A stretch of 64,000 nucleotides of DNA from an uncultured Bacteroidales bacterium (GTDB lineage: Bacteria > Bacteroidota > Bacteroidia > Bacteroidales > UBA932), in the NCBI GenBank assembly GCA_944325445.1, contig CALVAG010000001.1:181652-245651 (forward strand). The letters are read 5' to 3'. This document shows, piece after piece, positions 24,263 to 32,913 of the stretch (positions within the stretch are counted from its first letter, which is position 1; every line of letters begins with the position of its first letter). A model generated the notes under the pieces. The model did not search any database. It saw nothing but the letters and a program-made list of their open reading frames with translations, and was not told the DNA's origin. The position numbers and the translations under genes are program-made.

Positions 24263-25282
24263 ATGATTGAGAGAGTAAAATTAGAGAAGTTTTTTTCGTA
24301 TATTTCAAAATTCAGGAAAGTGGTTTTGTTGGGACATGTAAACCCGGACGGAGATTCGGTCGGATCTCTCGCAGGCATGGCCGATTTTTTGACAAATAAC
24401 GGAATCGAGCCGGTATGCGTAGTGCCGAGCGCGTATCCCGGTTTTCTTTCATTTCTCGACAAAAACGGAAAAATATTGGTGTATGGCGCAGATAAGGATT
24501 CCGCAACCGGCGCCGTGGAATCGGCGGAGCTTATAATATGTCTCGATTTCAATTCGTTGTCGAGAATAGATGAACTCGGGGAGGTGACTGGAAGATCCCG
24601 GGCCCCTAAAATCCTGATAGACCATCATCTTTATCCCGATCCGCTGTTCGATGTCATAATTTCGGATACCGAAGTCTCTTCTACCTGCGAACTTGCATAC
24701 ATAGTGATAGAAGAGCTCAGGAAAATCCATCCCGATCTTGCTCCGCTCTCGCACGATGGCCAGACCGCAATATATACCGGTATCATGACGGATACGAACA
24801 ACTTTTCGAATTCGGTCCGTCCCGCCACATTCAGAATAGCATCCGAACTTATGGAACACGGTGTAGATAAGACAGCCGTGCAGCAGCTTGTGTTCGGAGG
24901 TTTTTCTGAAGACAGGATGAGGCTTCTCGGATATATGCTGTATGAGAATATGAAGATTATCCCCGAATATAACGCGACCGTGATGCTCCTGAGCAAGGAA
25001 GTGAAGGATAAATTCCATTACAATACCGGAGACTCCGAGGGTTTCGTAAATATGGGATTGAATATAAAAGGCATAGTGGTGGCGGCGTTATTTACGGAAG
25101 ATAACGGATTCATAAGGGTGTCGCTCCGTTCCAAGGGAGATTTTTCCGTCAATGAGCTGGCAAAAAGATATTTCAACGGAGGCGGACATAAAAACGCTTC
25201 CGGCGGCAGGCTGTATATTCCGATATCTGAAGTGGAACGCTATTATGCGGATGCTCTGGAAAAATATAGGCACACGATTTGA
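24263..25282 (+). CDS. DHH/DHHA1 phosphoesterase, NrnA-like oligoribonuclease / c-di-AMP intermediate phosphatase
   Basis: A 339-residue protein with the DHH domain signatures GHVNPDGDSVGSLAGMADFL (DxD metal site), ICLDFNSLSRI, the DHH motif in ILIDHHLYPD and YTGIMTDTNNFS. A C-terminal DHHA1 domain carries the substrate-binding GGGHKNASG. NrnA-like enzymes degrade nano-RNA dinucleotides and often pApA from c-di-AMP turnover, or dephosphorylate pAp. Start 24263 follows the promoter box at 24230. The FKBP lipoprotein gene follows 17 bp downstream, probably in the same transcript. Confidence 0.88.
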   Translation: MIERVKLEKFFSYISKFRKVVLLGHVNPDGDSVGSLAGMADFLTNNGIEPVCVVPSAYPGFLSFLDKNGKILVYGADKDSATGAVESAELIICLDFNSLSRIDELGEVTGRSRAPKILIDHHLYPDPLFDVIISDTEVSSTCELAYIVIEELRKIHPDLAPLSHDGQTAIYTGIMTDTNNFSNSVRPATFRIASELMEHGVDKTAVQQLVFGGFSEDRMRLLGYMLYENMKIIPEYNATVMLLSKEVKDKFHYNTGDSEGFVNMGLNIKGIVVAALFTEDNGFIRVSLRSKGDFSVNELAKRYFNGGGHKNASGGRLYIPISEVERYYADALEKYRHTI

Positions 25283-25299
25283 ATGTAACGTAATCCGGA

Positions 25300-25830
25300 A
25301 TGAAAAGGAAAACATATATAGGTTTGGCCATCGCTTTCATTATTGCGGCTGCTGCCTGCTCCAAACAGGACAGGGAAAATACCATAATAAATCAGGAAGA
25401 GAGCATCGACAGCTATATAAGTTCGTTGAAAGATGTCGAAGTTGTGCATAACAACGGCTCAAACCGTGTCATACTTTCGAGAAGCAGCTCCGCCGTTGTG
25501 GCCGAGAACGGCGATTCGCTATATATGAGGTTTGCGGGGTATCTCTTTTCCAACGGTCCGGGGGCGATGTTCATAACAAATGATACCTCTATTGTGGAGA
25601 ACAAGGATTTTGTGGAGATGTTGGAAAAGCCCTACGGGATAAAGTTGGGCTCCACGGCCATGGTGGACGGGCTGGCCCGCGGATTGCAGGGAGTTGCGGA
25701 GGGGGAGCACTGCTACATTATCTTTTCGGCAAAATACGGTTTCAATAATACGGAGGTCGCTGCAATCCCGAAGCTCTCTCCGTTGTTTTACGATATATGG
25801 ATAGATAAAATTATTAAAAACGGAGAATAA
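25300..25830 (+). CDS. FKBP-type peptidyl-prolyl isomerase-like lipoprotein
   Basis: A 176-residue lipoprotein: signal YIGLAIAFIIAAAACSK with a lipid-modified Cys, then a helical spacer and an FKBP-like domain (about residues 60-175). That domain carries GDSLYMRFAGYLFSNG, LGSTAMVDGLARGLQGVAEG and a YGFNN turn. It corresponds to gliding/secretion-associated FKBP lipoproteins of Bacteroidota, which act as envelope folding helpers. Some FKBP active-site aromatics are replaced, so isomerase activity is not assured. Downstream of the DHH gene, with another FKBP lipoprotein immediately after it. Confidence 0.8.
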   Translation: MKRKTYIGLAIAFIIAAAACSKQDRENTIINQEESIDSYISSLKDVEVVHNNGSNRVILSRSSSAVVAENGDSLYMRFAGYLFSNGPGAMFITNDTSIVENKDFVEMLEKPYGIKLGSTAMVDGLARGLQGVAEGEHCYIIFSAKYGFNNTEVAAIPKLSPLFYDIWIDKIIKNGE

Positions 25831-25835
25831 ATCGG

Positions 25836-25843
25836 TATCTTTG
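25836..25843 (+). promoter_or_regulatory. -7 element before the second FKBP lipoprotein (TATCTTTG)
   Basis: TATCTTTG matches TAnnTTTG, directly between the two FKBP genes. A start site near 25850 would favour the ATG at 25884 or a very short leader to 25857. Confidence 0.55.
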
Positions 25844-25856
25844 CATGATTTGAAAT

Positions 25857-26906
25857 ATGGAAAAGTTATTTAAAACAGATTATATGAGATTTTTTGCTAT
25901 GCTGCTCCCGGCGCTTATGCTGTTTTGCGGATGCGCCAAAGAAGAGGATGAATCTGCAGAAGAGATACAGCAAAGGATTCTGGAAGCCTATCTCCAGACG
26001 CATTATCCCGATGCGACGCAATTGGAATCGGGGCTTGTCATAATAGAGTCTGAACCGGGAACAGGTAAAAAACCCATAGAGTACGGGGCTGCCTATATGA
26101 GATATAATACCAAGGATCTCTACGGAAATTATACAGCCACCACAAACAGAGAGATTGCAGAACAGCTGGGAACCTATTCTCCATCGGTTTATTATGGCCC
26201 TAAGCTGATGACGTTGGGATATGGCTCTACTCTGCAGGGGCTGAATGAGGCGATGATGATGATGAACAAAGGCGCGAAAATGACCGTGATTCTTCCTCCC
26301 TGGCTTACCAGCTATGACGGGAACTATAACTATACGGGAAGCCTGATAGAGACCCAGACTTCGTCATCGAGCGTCATATATGAGCTGGAAATGGGTGACG
26401 TAGTGGATAATATTATGGATTTTCAGATAGATTCTCTCGAATCTTACAGGGATATCAATTTCCCCGGAGTGGATTCTACGGTGAAGGGATACTACTTTAA
26501 AAAGCTGGAAGGAACTGTCACGGATACCGTAGTCGCTGAAAAAACGGTTAAAATAAATTATATAGGCAGATTGCTCGACGGATATATTTTCGATACCAAT
26601 ATCGCGGACAGTGCAAAGAAGTACAGGATTTACGATTCGGAGAAGGCGTATGAGCCGTTGGAGGTGACGATGAAATCTTCTTATACGCAGATGACAAGCG
26701 GAGAGTCTTCTGACAGCAGTTCGGATGAGGGCTTCGTAGAGGGTTTTGCAAGGGCTGTAAAGAGCATGACTTACGGGGATAAGGCGGTCACCTTTTTCTG
26801 GTCGAGCATGGGTTACGGAGATACCAATAACAGTGTGAACGGAGAAGGCGTTCCGAGCTATTCTATGTTGAGGTTCGATTTATACATGTTGCCGGAGGGG
26901 AAATAG
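25857..26906 (+). CDS. Lipoprotein with two FKBP-like domains
   Basis: A 349-residue lipoprotein (signal MLLPALMLFCGC, lipidated Cys). Two FKBP-like segments are visible. The first (about 75-180) has AYMRYNTKDLYGNY, LGYGSTLQGLNEAMMMMNKG and VILPPWLTSYDG. The second (about 220-345) has VKINYIGRLLDGYIFDTNIA, FVEGFARAVKSMTYGDKAV and WSSMGYGD, broken by a serine-rich insert (TSGESSDSSSDEG). Both keep the general fold signals but are divergent. Alternative start: ATG 25884. It is likely a periplasm-facing chaperone or scaffold and the last gene before a strong bidirectional terminator. Confidence 0.78.
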   Translation: MEKLFKTDYMRFFAMLLPALMLFCGCAKEEDESAEEIQQRILEAYLQTHYPDATQLESGLVIIESEPGTGKKPIEYGAAYMRYNTKDLYGNYTATTNREIAEQLGTYSPSVYYGPKLMTLGYGSTLQGLNEAMMMMNKGAKMTVILPPWLTSYDGNYNYTGSLIETQTSSSSVIYELEMGDVVDNIMDFQIDSLESYRDINFPGVDSTVKGYYFKKLEGTVTDTVVAEKTVKINYIGRLLDGYIFDTNIADSAKKYRIYDSEKAYEPLEVTMKSSYTQMTSGESSDSSSDEGFVEGFARAVKSMTYGDKAVTFFWSSMGYGDTNNSVNGEGVPSYSMLRFDLYMLPEGK

Positions 26907-26929
26907 CGCCTCTGCCGAGAGAGGAAAAA

Positions 26930-26966
26930 CAAAAAACTGTGGCGGGAATCCGTCACAGTTTTTTTT
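26930..26966. terminator. Strong bidirectional terminator
   Basis: ACTGTGGCGG (26936-26945) pairs with CCGTCACAGT (26950-26959) around GAAT with one G-U pair. It is flanked by A6 on the left and T7 on the right, between the convergent FKBP and CoA-transferase genes. Confidence 0.9.
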
Positions 26967-26980
26967 GTCTTTTATAGAAC

Positions 26981-28285
26981 TTATCCTATATAATGATAGT
27001 GCGGGCCGAACCTTTCGAAAGCCGCCTTGTCGAGTTCCTCCCTTGCGCTGGGATGGGCTACACTGATCATCAGCTTTGCCCTCTCCTGCAATGATTTTCC
27101 ATAGAGATTTACGGCGCCGTATTCCGTTACGAACCAGTGAATGTGGTTACGGGTCGTAACGACTCCGGCTCCTGCCGTGAGTGTCGGGGCGATCTTGCTT
27201 ATGCCTTTGTTGGTGACGGAAGGCATTGCAATTATTGCCTTTCCTCCCTGTGAAAGGGATGCTCCATAGATGAAGTCGATCTGTCCGCCAACTCCTGAGT
27301 AGAATTTGGTTCCCAAGGAATCCGCACATACCTGACCGGTAATATCCACTTGAAGCGCGGAATTTATTGCAGTCACCTTCGGATTTTTTGCTATTACGAA
27401 AGGATCGTTCGTATATCCTACGTCCATCATTGCAACCATCGGGTTGTCATCGATGAAATCGTAGCACTCCTGCGAGCCCATAAGGAATGTGGAGACCATT
27501 TTACCTTTATCTATAACTTTGTTCGCACCGTTTATGACACCCTTTTCCACCAATGGCAGAACCCCGTCTGCAAACATTTCCGTATGGATTCCGAGGTTTT
27601 TATGGTTGCCGAGCTGTGCGAGGACGGCATTCGGTATGGCCCCTATGCCCATCTGGAGAGTCGCCCCGTCTTCTATGAGTCCGGCGCAGTTCCTGCCTAT
27701 TGCGGCTTCTATTTCGGACGGTTCGGTGAAATGGGCCGGTTCAAGCATTGAATCGCACTCTACAAAGTGGTCTATCATGCTTACCGGAATCATGGCATCA
27801 CCGAAAGCGCGCGGTACATGTTTGTTCACCACTGCAATAACTGTTTTTGCACACTCTATTGCGGCCAGTGTGGCATCTACAGAAGTGCCGAGTGAAACGA
27901 AACCGTGCTTGTCCGGCGGCGAAACCTGAATCATTGCAACATCGCAGGGAAGGACCCCGCTTCTGTAGAGTTTCTGGGTTTCGCTCAGGAAGATGGGAAT
28001 ATAGTCTGCATAACCTGCCTGTACGTTCTTTCTTACATTTCCTCCTACAAAAAATGCCTGATGAAAGAATATCCCCTCATATTTTGCATCTGTATAAGGT
28101 GCCGGACCTTCCGTGTGCAGATGGTGTATCTTTACATCTTTAAGCTCTCCGGCATCGCCTCTTCTGCAAAGTGCATCGATTAGTACCTTTGGAGCGCTGG
28201 CAACGCTGCTGAAGTGGATATGATCTCCGCTCTTTACATACTTTACGGCTTCGTCTGCCGAAATGAATTTAATGTTCTTGTACAT
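26981..28285 (-). CDS. Acetyl-CoA hydrolase/transferase family protein (4-hydroxybutyrate CoA-transferase-like)
   Basis: A 434-residue class I CoA-transferase of the acetyl-CoA hydrolase/transferase type. The N-terminal domain has SADEAVKYVKSGDHI. The C-terminal domain has LQMGIGAIPNAVLAQL, the catalytic glutamate in GIHTEMFADG, and GGQIDFIYGASLSQGG. Length and pattern match 4-hydroxybutyrate or butyryl-CoA:acetate CoA-transferases, which swap CoA between acyl-CoA and acetate in fermentation. Succinyl-CoA:acetate exchange is also possible and sequence alone does not decide. It is monocistronic with a well-formed promoter at 28303-28333. Confidence 0.85.
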   Translation of the reverse strand: MYKNIKFISADEAVKYVKSGDHIHFSSVASAPKVLIDALCRRGDAGELKDVKIHHLHTEGPAPYTDAKYEGIFFHQAFFVGGNVRKNVQAGYADYIPIFLSETQKLYRSGVLPCDVAMIQVSPPDKHGFVSLGTSVDATLAAIECAKTVIAVVNKHVPRAFGDAMIPVSMIDHFVECDSMLEPAHFTEPSEIEAAIGRNCAGLIEDGATLQMGIGAIPNAVLAQLGNHKNLGIHTEMFADGVLPLVEKGVINGANKVIDKGKMVSTFLMGSQECYDFIDDNPMVAMMDVGYTNDPFVIAKNPKVTAINSALQVDITGQVCADSLGTKFYSGVGGQIDFIYGASLSQGGKAIIAMPSVTNKGISKIAPTLTAGAGVVTTRNHIHWFVTEYGAVNLYGKSLQERAKLMISVAHPSAREELDKAAFERFGPHYHYIG

Positions 28286-28302
28286 GTCGTCTCTTTTTTA
28301 AG

Positions 28303-28333
28303 CAAAAGTATAAACTTTAGCGATTAATAACAA
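28303..28333 (-). promoter_or_regulatory. Promoter of the CoA-transferase gene
   Basis: Minus strand: TTG (28333-28331), a 20-bp spacer, then TACTTTTG (28310-28303), with the start codon 18 bp further on. Box sequence and spacing fit the phylum consensus. Confidence 0.75.
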
Positions 28334-28342
28334 GCTTTTTTC

Positions 28343-28350
28343 TACCTTTG
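28343..28350 (+). promoter_or_regulatory. -7 element of mazG-tcdA (TACCTTTG)
   Basis: TACCTTTG matches TAnnTTTG, 35 bp before the ATG at 28385. It is divergent from, and about 10 bp away from, the CoA-transferase promoter. Confidence 0.6.
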
Positions 28351-28384
28351 CAGCCGTCATTCAAGGGAAAATAATAAAGTGAAT

Positions 28385-29209
28385 ATGGATAAGCAGGAGC
28401 TGAGAAAAAAAGAGGCGGATGCCTTTCTGCATCTGTTGGACGTAATGGATGAGTTGCGTGAAAAATGTCCGTGGGACAGAAAGCAGACAATCGAGTCATT
28501 GCGCCCTCAGACTATAGAAGAGACCTTCGAACTTTCGGATGCAATCATGCACAATGATATGCACAATATAATGAAAGAGTTGGGCGATGTTTTGCTTCAT
28601 GTAGTATTTTATTCCAAGATAGGGGAGGAGAAAGGTGCCTTCAATATTGCGGATGTGATGGAGAGCCTTTGTGCAAAGCTTATATATCGCCATCCCCACG
28701 TTTATGCGGCAACTAAGGTGAATGATGCAGAGCAGGTCGTTCAAAATTGGGAGCAATTGAAAACCAGGGAAAAGGATGGAAACAAGACCATTTTGAGCGG
28801 CGTCCCGGAGAGTATGCCGAGTGTGATCAAGGCTTACAGAATGCAGGATAAGGCAAGGGCGGTCGGTTTCGACTGGACGGAGAAGGAGCAGGTATGGGAC
28901 AAGGTGCAGGAGGAGTTGCAGGAGTTCAAAACAGAACTGATGGCGTTGAAAGAGAGCAAGATTGGTGCCGACTATAAGAAACGGGCGGAAGGCGAACTGG
29001 GCGATTTGCTTTTCTCTATAATAAATGCCGCGCGCCTTTATGATCTGAATCCGGATACCGCATTGGAAATGACGAACAAGAAGTTCCGTGACAGATTTAC
29101 CTATCTTGAAAGCATGACTATAAAACAGGGGCGTTCATTGAAGGATATGACATTGGAGCAGATGGACGAAATTTGGGAAGAGGCGAAAAAACTGGAGAAG
29201 AGAGATTGA
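28385..29209 (+). CDS. mazG: Nucleoside triphosphate pyrophosphohydrolase MazG
   Basis: A 274-residue MazG with two tandem all-alpha NTP-pyrophosphohydrolase domains. Domain 1 has EKCPWDRKQTIESLRPQTIE then EETFE...KELGDVLLHVVFYSK. Domain 2 has WDKVQEELQEFKTEL and EGELGDLLFSIINAARLY. The ExxE...ExxD residues for Mg binding are present in both. It hydrolyses NTPs to NMPs, cleaning non-canonical nucleotides and, in E. coli, affecting ppGpp. The ATG at 28385 is preferred to GTG 28379. It lies 3 bp before tcdA. Confidence 0.93.
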   Translation: MDKQELRKKEADAFLHLLDVMDELREKCPWDRKQTIESLRPQTIEETFELSDAIMHNDMHNIMKELGDVLLHVVFYSKIGEEKGAFNIADVMESLCAKLIYRHPHVYAATKVNDAEQVVQNWEQLKTREKDGNKTILSGVPESMPSVIKAYRMQDKARAVGFDWTEKEQVWDKVQEELQEFKTELMALKESKIGADYKKRAEGELGDLLFSIINAARLYDLNPDTALEMTNKKFRDRFTYLESMTIKQGRSLKDMTLEQMDEIWEEAKKLEKRD

Positions 29210-29212
29210 GTT

Positions 29213-29938
29213 ATGGAAGAGACGGACTGGCAGCAGAGAACCAAGATACTGACGGGCGAGGAGTCTGCACTGAAACTTGCGGCATCGACCGTTGCGGTAA
29301 TAGGTCTTGGCGGAGTCGGTGCATATGCGGCCGAAATGCTTTGCCGGGCCGGAATAGGGCATCTTATACTGTTGGATTCCGATTGCATAAACGTTACCAA
29401 TAAAAACAGGCAGCTTCCGGCGCTCGATTCCACAATAGGAATGAGTAAATGCAAAGTGATGTCGGAAAGGCTCAAAGATATAAACGGCGGGTTGAAACTT
29501 ACAGTCATAGAGGAGTATCTGGAACCTTCCAATGTCGAATATATTCTCGGAAAGTGCAGACCCGATTACCTGATAGATGCCATAGATACCCTTTCTCCGA
29601 AAATCGCACTCATCAAATATTGTCATTCAAACGGAATTCCCCATGTTTCATCGATGGGGGCAGGGGCAAAATATGATGCCACTGCAGTAAGGCTGAAAGA
29701 TATTTCCAAATCATTCAATTGCCCGCTTGCCTATATTTTGAGAAAGAAATTGAGAAAAGAGGGCATCTTCAAAGGCTTTCCTGTCGTGTTTTCAGAGGAG
29801 TTGCCTGAAAAAGACGCTATTATCCCAGTGGAGGAGCGGAATAAAAAGAGCATGACCGGCACCATTTCATATCTTCCGGCGGTTTTCGGTTGCGTGTGCG
29901 CCCAGGCGGCTATAGAATTTTTAATTAAAAAAAGCTAA
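29213..29938 (+). CDS. tcdA: tRNA threonylcarbamoyladenosine dehydratase TcdA
   Basis: A 241-residue E1/ThiF-like enzyme. The nucleotide-binding motif is VIGLGGVGAYAAEMLCRAGI, followed by LLDSDCINVTNKNRQLPAL and the Asp-containing DYLIDAIDTLSPK. These features and the gene's length match TcdA (CsdL/YgdL), which uses ATP to cyclise t6A37 in tRNA to ct6A. It overlaps nothing and follows mazG by 3 bp, so the two are cotranscribed. It is slightly shorter than E. coli TcdA (about 268 residues) at the C terminus. Confidence 0.9.
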   Translation: MEETDWQQRTKILTGEESALKLAASTVAVIGLGGVGAYAAEMLCRAGIGHLILLDSDCINVTNKNRQLPALDSTIGMSKCKVMSERLKDINGGLKLTVIEEYLEPSNVEYILGKCRPDYLIDAIDTLSPKIALIKYCHSNGIPHVSSMGAGAKYDATAVRLKDISKSFNCPLAYILRKKLRKEGIFKGFPVVFSEELPEKDAIIPVEERNKKSMTGTISYLPAVFGCVCAQAAIEFLIKKS

Positions 29939-29943
29939 TTTTG
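29936..29943 (+). promoter_or_regulatory. -7 element before the GNAT-fold gene (TAATTTTG)
   Basis: TAATTTTG matches TAnnTTTG and overlaps the tcdA stop codon, 27 bp before the ATG at 29971. Confidence 0.5.
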
Positions 29944-29970
29944 CAGTTTGTCAAATAACGGATAGAGCTT

Positions 29971-31098
29971 ATGCAGATAGTAGTAAAAGAGGTAGAGACG
30001 AAGCGCGATTTAAAAAAATTCTATCAATTTCAGAATAAGTTGTATAAAAACTCCAAAGAGTATGTCCCGACTTTGGATATAGACCAGAAAAATTCATTGA
30101 CTAAAGACCCGGCACTGGATTATTGTACCAACAAAATGTGGCTCGCATACAAGGGTGAAAGAGTGGTCGGCAGGATAATGGCGATAATAAATCCCCGTTA
30201 CAACGAACTTTACAATCTCAGGCGCGGCCGTTTCGGCTGGTTCGATTTCGAGAATGACATAGAAATTGCAAAGGCTCTTACAGATACTGCTGCGCAATGG
30301 CTTAAATCGCAGGGAATGACTCATATGCATGGCCCTTTGGCATACAATACCATGGGAAGGCAGGGCATGCTGGTCTCCGGTTTTGAAAATACCCCGCCGG
30401 TCAATTGCCTTTACAATTACCCGTACTATGTCGAATTTATGGAAAAGCTCGGGTTTGAAAAGGAGTGCGACTGGGTTCAGTATAAGTTGAATGCCTCTCA
30501 GGGAGCGCCTGAAAAGCTGAACAGGATGGCAGATATACTCATGCGCAGATATAACCTCAGATTTCTGGATATAAGGAAAATAAATAAAGAGCAGTGGCGG
30601 AAGCTTTCAGAGAACTTCTTCAAGGTTTATAATGAATGCTTTAAGGCAGTGCACAATTTTATTCCCCTTACAAGGCATGAGGTAGATGCCGTCGGGTCCC
30701 ACTACCTTAAATTGCTGCGTCCGGAATTGACATGTATCGTAGTAGATGAAAACGACGAAATTGCGACTTTCGGTCTCTGCTTCCCAAGTACGTCGGAAGG
30801 GTTCAAAAAGGCGAAGGGTAAGCTCTTCCCGTTCGGATGGTACCATATACTGAAAGAGTACAGACATTATAAGACGATAGATCTTATGATGGTCGGCTCT
30901 GCTCCGGCATGGAATTCCAAAGGGCTTTCGGCGATATACCATTCGCATCTGGCCGCGAGTTTCAGGGAGCACCACATCGCATGTGCCATAACCAATCCGC
31001 AAATCGAGACCAATACTGCGGCCGTAAAGGTATGGGAAAGCTACGACCATCAGGAATTTATGAGGCGCAGATGTTTTATCAGGCCGATTGCAGATTAA
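29971..31098 (+). CDS. GNAT-fold protein of the YghO-like group
   Basis: A 375-residue cytoplasmic protein. The N-terminal part (FYQFQNKLYKNSKEYVPTL; WLAYKGERVVGRIMAIINP) and the C-terminal part (CIVVDENDEIATFGLCFPS, then GLSAIYHSHLAASFREHHIA) both look like strands and helices of an acyl-CoA N-acyltransferase fold. I link it to the uncharacterised YghO-type family found in many Bacteroidota. The end (NTAAVKVWESYDHQEFMRRR) resembles the C-terminal 'A...YE..GF' segment of GNATs. Substrate unknown; monocistronic. Confidence 0.6.
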   Translation: MQIVVKEVETKRDLKKFYQFQNKLYKNSKEYVPTLDIDQKNSLTKDPALDYCTNKMWLAYKGERVVGRIMAIINPRYNELYNLRRGRFGWFDFENDIEIAKALTDTAAQWLKSQGMTHMHGPLAYNTMGRQGMLVSGFENTPPVNCLYNYPYYVEFMEKLGFEKECDWVQYKLNASQGAPEKLNRMADILMRRYNLRFLDIRKINKEQWRKLSENFFKVYNECFKAVHNFIPLTRHEVDAVGSHYLKLLRPELTCIVVDENDEIATFGLCFPSTSEGFKKAKGKLFPFGWYHILKEYRHYKTIDLMMVGSAPAWNSKGLSAIYHSHLAASFREHHIACAITNPQIETNTAAVKVWESYDHQEFMRRRCFIRPIAD

Positions 31099-31155
31099 AA
31101 ATGTTTTTCATTGTTTATTAAAATCCGTATTTTCGCGGAAAATTTGAGCAAAAGT

Positions 31156-32238
31156 ATGAGCGATAACAGTTTAATAGCCAAGATAGATGGTTTGAAATCC
31201 AAGTTCAAGTCACTCCAGGAGCAGATTGCAGACCCTTCCCTCATGAATGATATGAAGAAGTATGTACAGTTGAATAAGGAGTATAAGGAGCTGGAACCTA
31301 TTCTTGAGGCAGGCGACAAGTATAAGAAAATGGCAGAGGACTATGATTCCGCAAAGGAGATATTGCAGGTGGAGAAGGATGAAGAGTTGAGGAAGATGGC
31401 CAAAGAGGAGCTTGCCATGCTGGAGGAGGAGATGCCTAAGATGGAGGAGAAGATAAAATTGCTTTTGATTCCTGCAGACCCTCAGGATGCCAAAAACGCC
31501 ATTGTAGAGATACGCGGGGGTACGGGCGGAGACGAGGCCTCGATTTTTGCGGGGGATCTCTTCAGGATGTATGCCAAGTATGCAGAAAAGAGGGGTTGGA
31601 AGCTGGAGATTACAAGCCAGAGCGAAGGCGCTGCCGGAGGGTACAAGGAGATCATCTTTAAAATCAAGGGGGAGGGCGTTTACGGTATCCTTAAATATGA
31701 AAGTGGAGTCCATCGTGTACAGAGGGTGCCCCAGACGGAGACTCAGGGGCGTGTCCATACCTCTGCCGCATCCGTAGCGGTGCTGCCGGAGGCGGACGAG
31801 TTCGATGTAGAGCTTAACGAAAAGGATATCAGAAAAGATACCTTCTGTTCATCCGGCCCCGGCGGACAATCGGTAAATACAACCTATTCTGCAATCCGTC
31901 TTACCCATATCCCCACAGGATTGGTGGTACAGTGTCAGGATGAAAAGAGCCAGTTGAAAAATTATGACAAGGCGCTGCAGGAGCTTAGAACAAGGCTCTA
32001 CAATCTGGAGTATGAAAAATATCTGAACGAAATTTCTGCAAAACGCAAGACAATGGTTTCAACCGGAGACCGTTCTGCAAAAATCAGAACATACAACTAT
32101 CCGCAGAGCCGTGTTACCGACCATAGGATAAATTGGACTACATATAACCTTCCCGTATTCATGGATGGTGAGATACAGGAAGTTATAGACCAGTTGCAGA
32201 TTGCCGAGAATGCGGAAAGATTAAAGGAGAGCGCGTAG
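31156..32238 (+). CDS. prfA: Peptide chain release factor 1
   Basis: A 360-residue class I release factor. The helical N-terminal domain (about 1-110) leads to IRGGTGGDEASIFAGDLFRM. The codon-recognition tripeptide is PQT (VPQTETQGRVHTSAAS), the P-x-T form that reads UAA/UAG. The peptidyl-transferase motif GGQ is in CSSGPGGQSVNTTYSA. It releases the finished peptide at UAA and UAG stops. The ATG at 31156 is used; an in-frame codon at 31111 would add a non-conserved tail. Its 3' end overlaps the convergent SGNH hydrolase gene by 18 bp. Confidence 0.95.
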   Translation: MSDNSLIAKIDGLKSKFKSLQEQIADPSLMNDMKKYVQLNKEYKELEPILEAGDKYKKMAEDYDSAKEILQVEKDEELRKMAKEELAMLEEEMPKMEEKIKLLLIPADPQDAKNAIVEIRGGTGGDEASIFAGDLFRMYAKYAEKRGWKLEITSQSEGAAGGYKEIIFKIKGEGVYGILKYESGVHRVQRVPQTETQGRVHTSAASVAVLPEADEFDVELNEKDIRKDTFCSSGPGGQSVNTTYSAIRLTHIPTGLVVQCQDEKSQLKNYDKALQELRTRLYNLEYEKYLNEISAKRKTMVSTGDRSAKIRTYNYPQSRVTDHRINWTTYNLPVFMDGEIQEVIDQLQIAENAERLKESA

Positions 32239-32901
32239 TATCAGCTCTTCCATAATCTTGTATCCTTCCATATTGGGGTGTACCCCGTCCTTTGAGAGTC
32301 GCTCAGGCAGACCGTTTTCGTTGCCGGGAGTCATATCGACCATCGGGGAGAAGAAGTCTACATATTCTATTCCCTGCTCCGTCGCATATTTTTTTATGAG
32401 AAAATTCAATTCCGGTATAAGGCGGTTGGGTTTCACCTCCTTGTTCCATGAATAGCGGTATGCAGGCAAAACAGAGCAGAGCACTATCTTTATATTGTTT
32501 GACCTGGCAATGTCGCACATGCTTTTTATGTTGTCCATTATCATATCCAGCGATGAATAACCTGTGTTTCCTGCAATATCGTTCGTCCCTGCAAGTATCA
32601 CTACCGTTTCGGCTCCTATGTTTACGACATCCTGCCTGAATCTTACAAGCATTTGGGGAGTGGTCTGTCCACTGATGCCTCGTGCTATGAATCCGTTCTC
32701 ATTAAAGAATTCGGGGTGGAATTTGTACCAGTTTTCGGTAATGGAGTTGCCCATGAATACCACCCTCCCCTTTACCTGTACGCTGCTTGCCAGTTGTTTG
32801 TCGGCTTCTCTGTATCTGCCCAGATCAGGCCAGTCCTGTCCGCATACCGTATTGAATGATACGGAAACGAGAATTGTAAAAAGTGTAAGAAATTTCTTCA
32901 T
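32221..32901 (-). CDS. Exported SGNH/GDSL hydrolase
   Basis: A 226-residue secreted esterase-like protein: signal peptide MKKFLTLFTILVSVSFNTVCG, then all four SGNH blocks: block I VFMGNSITENW (catalytic Ser), block II ARGISGQTT (Gly), block III VILAGTNDIAG (Asn) and block V DGVHPNMEGY (Asp and His). The catalytic set is complete, so it should be active as an acetyl- or acyl-esterase acting on envelope or glycan substrates. It starts 12 bp after uvrA stops, on the same strand, so it is probably the last gene of the amidase-uvrB-RSH-uvrA transcript. Confidence 0.85.
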   Translation of the reverse strand: MKKFLTLFTILVSVSFNTVCGQDWPDLGRYREADKQLASSVQVKGRVVFMGNSITENWYKFHPEFFNENGFIARGISGQTTPQMLVRFRQDVVNIGAETVVILAGTNDIAGNTGYSSLDMIMDNIKSMCDIARSNNIKIVLCSVLPAYRYSWNKEVKPNRLIPELNFLIKKYATEQGIEYVDFFSPMVDMTPGNENGLPERLSKDGVHPNMEGYKIMEELILRALL

Positions 32902-32913
32902 GTCGTATAGTTT

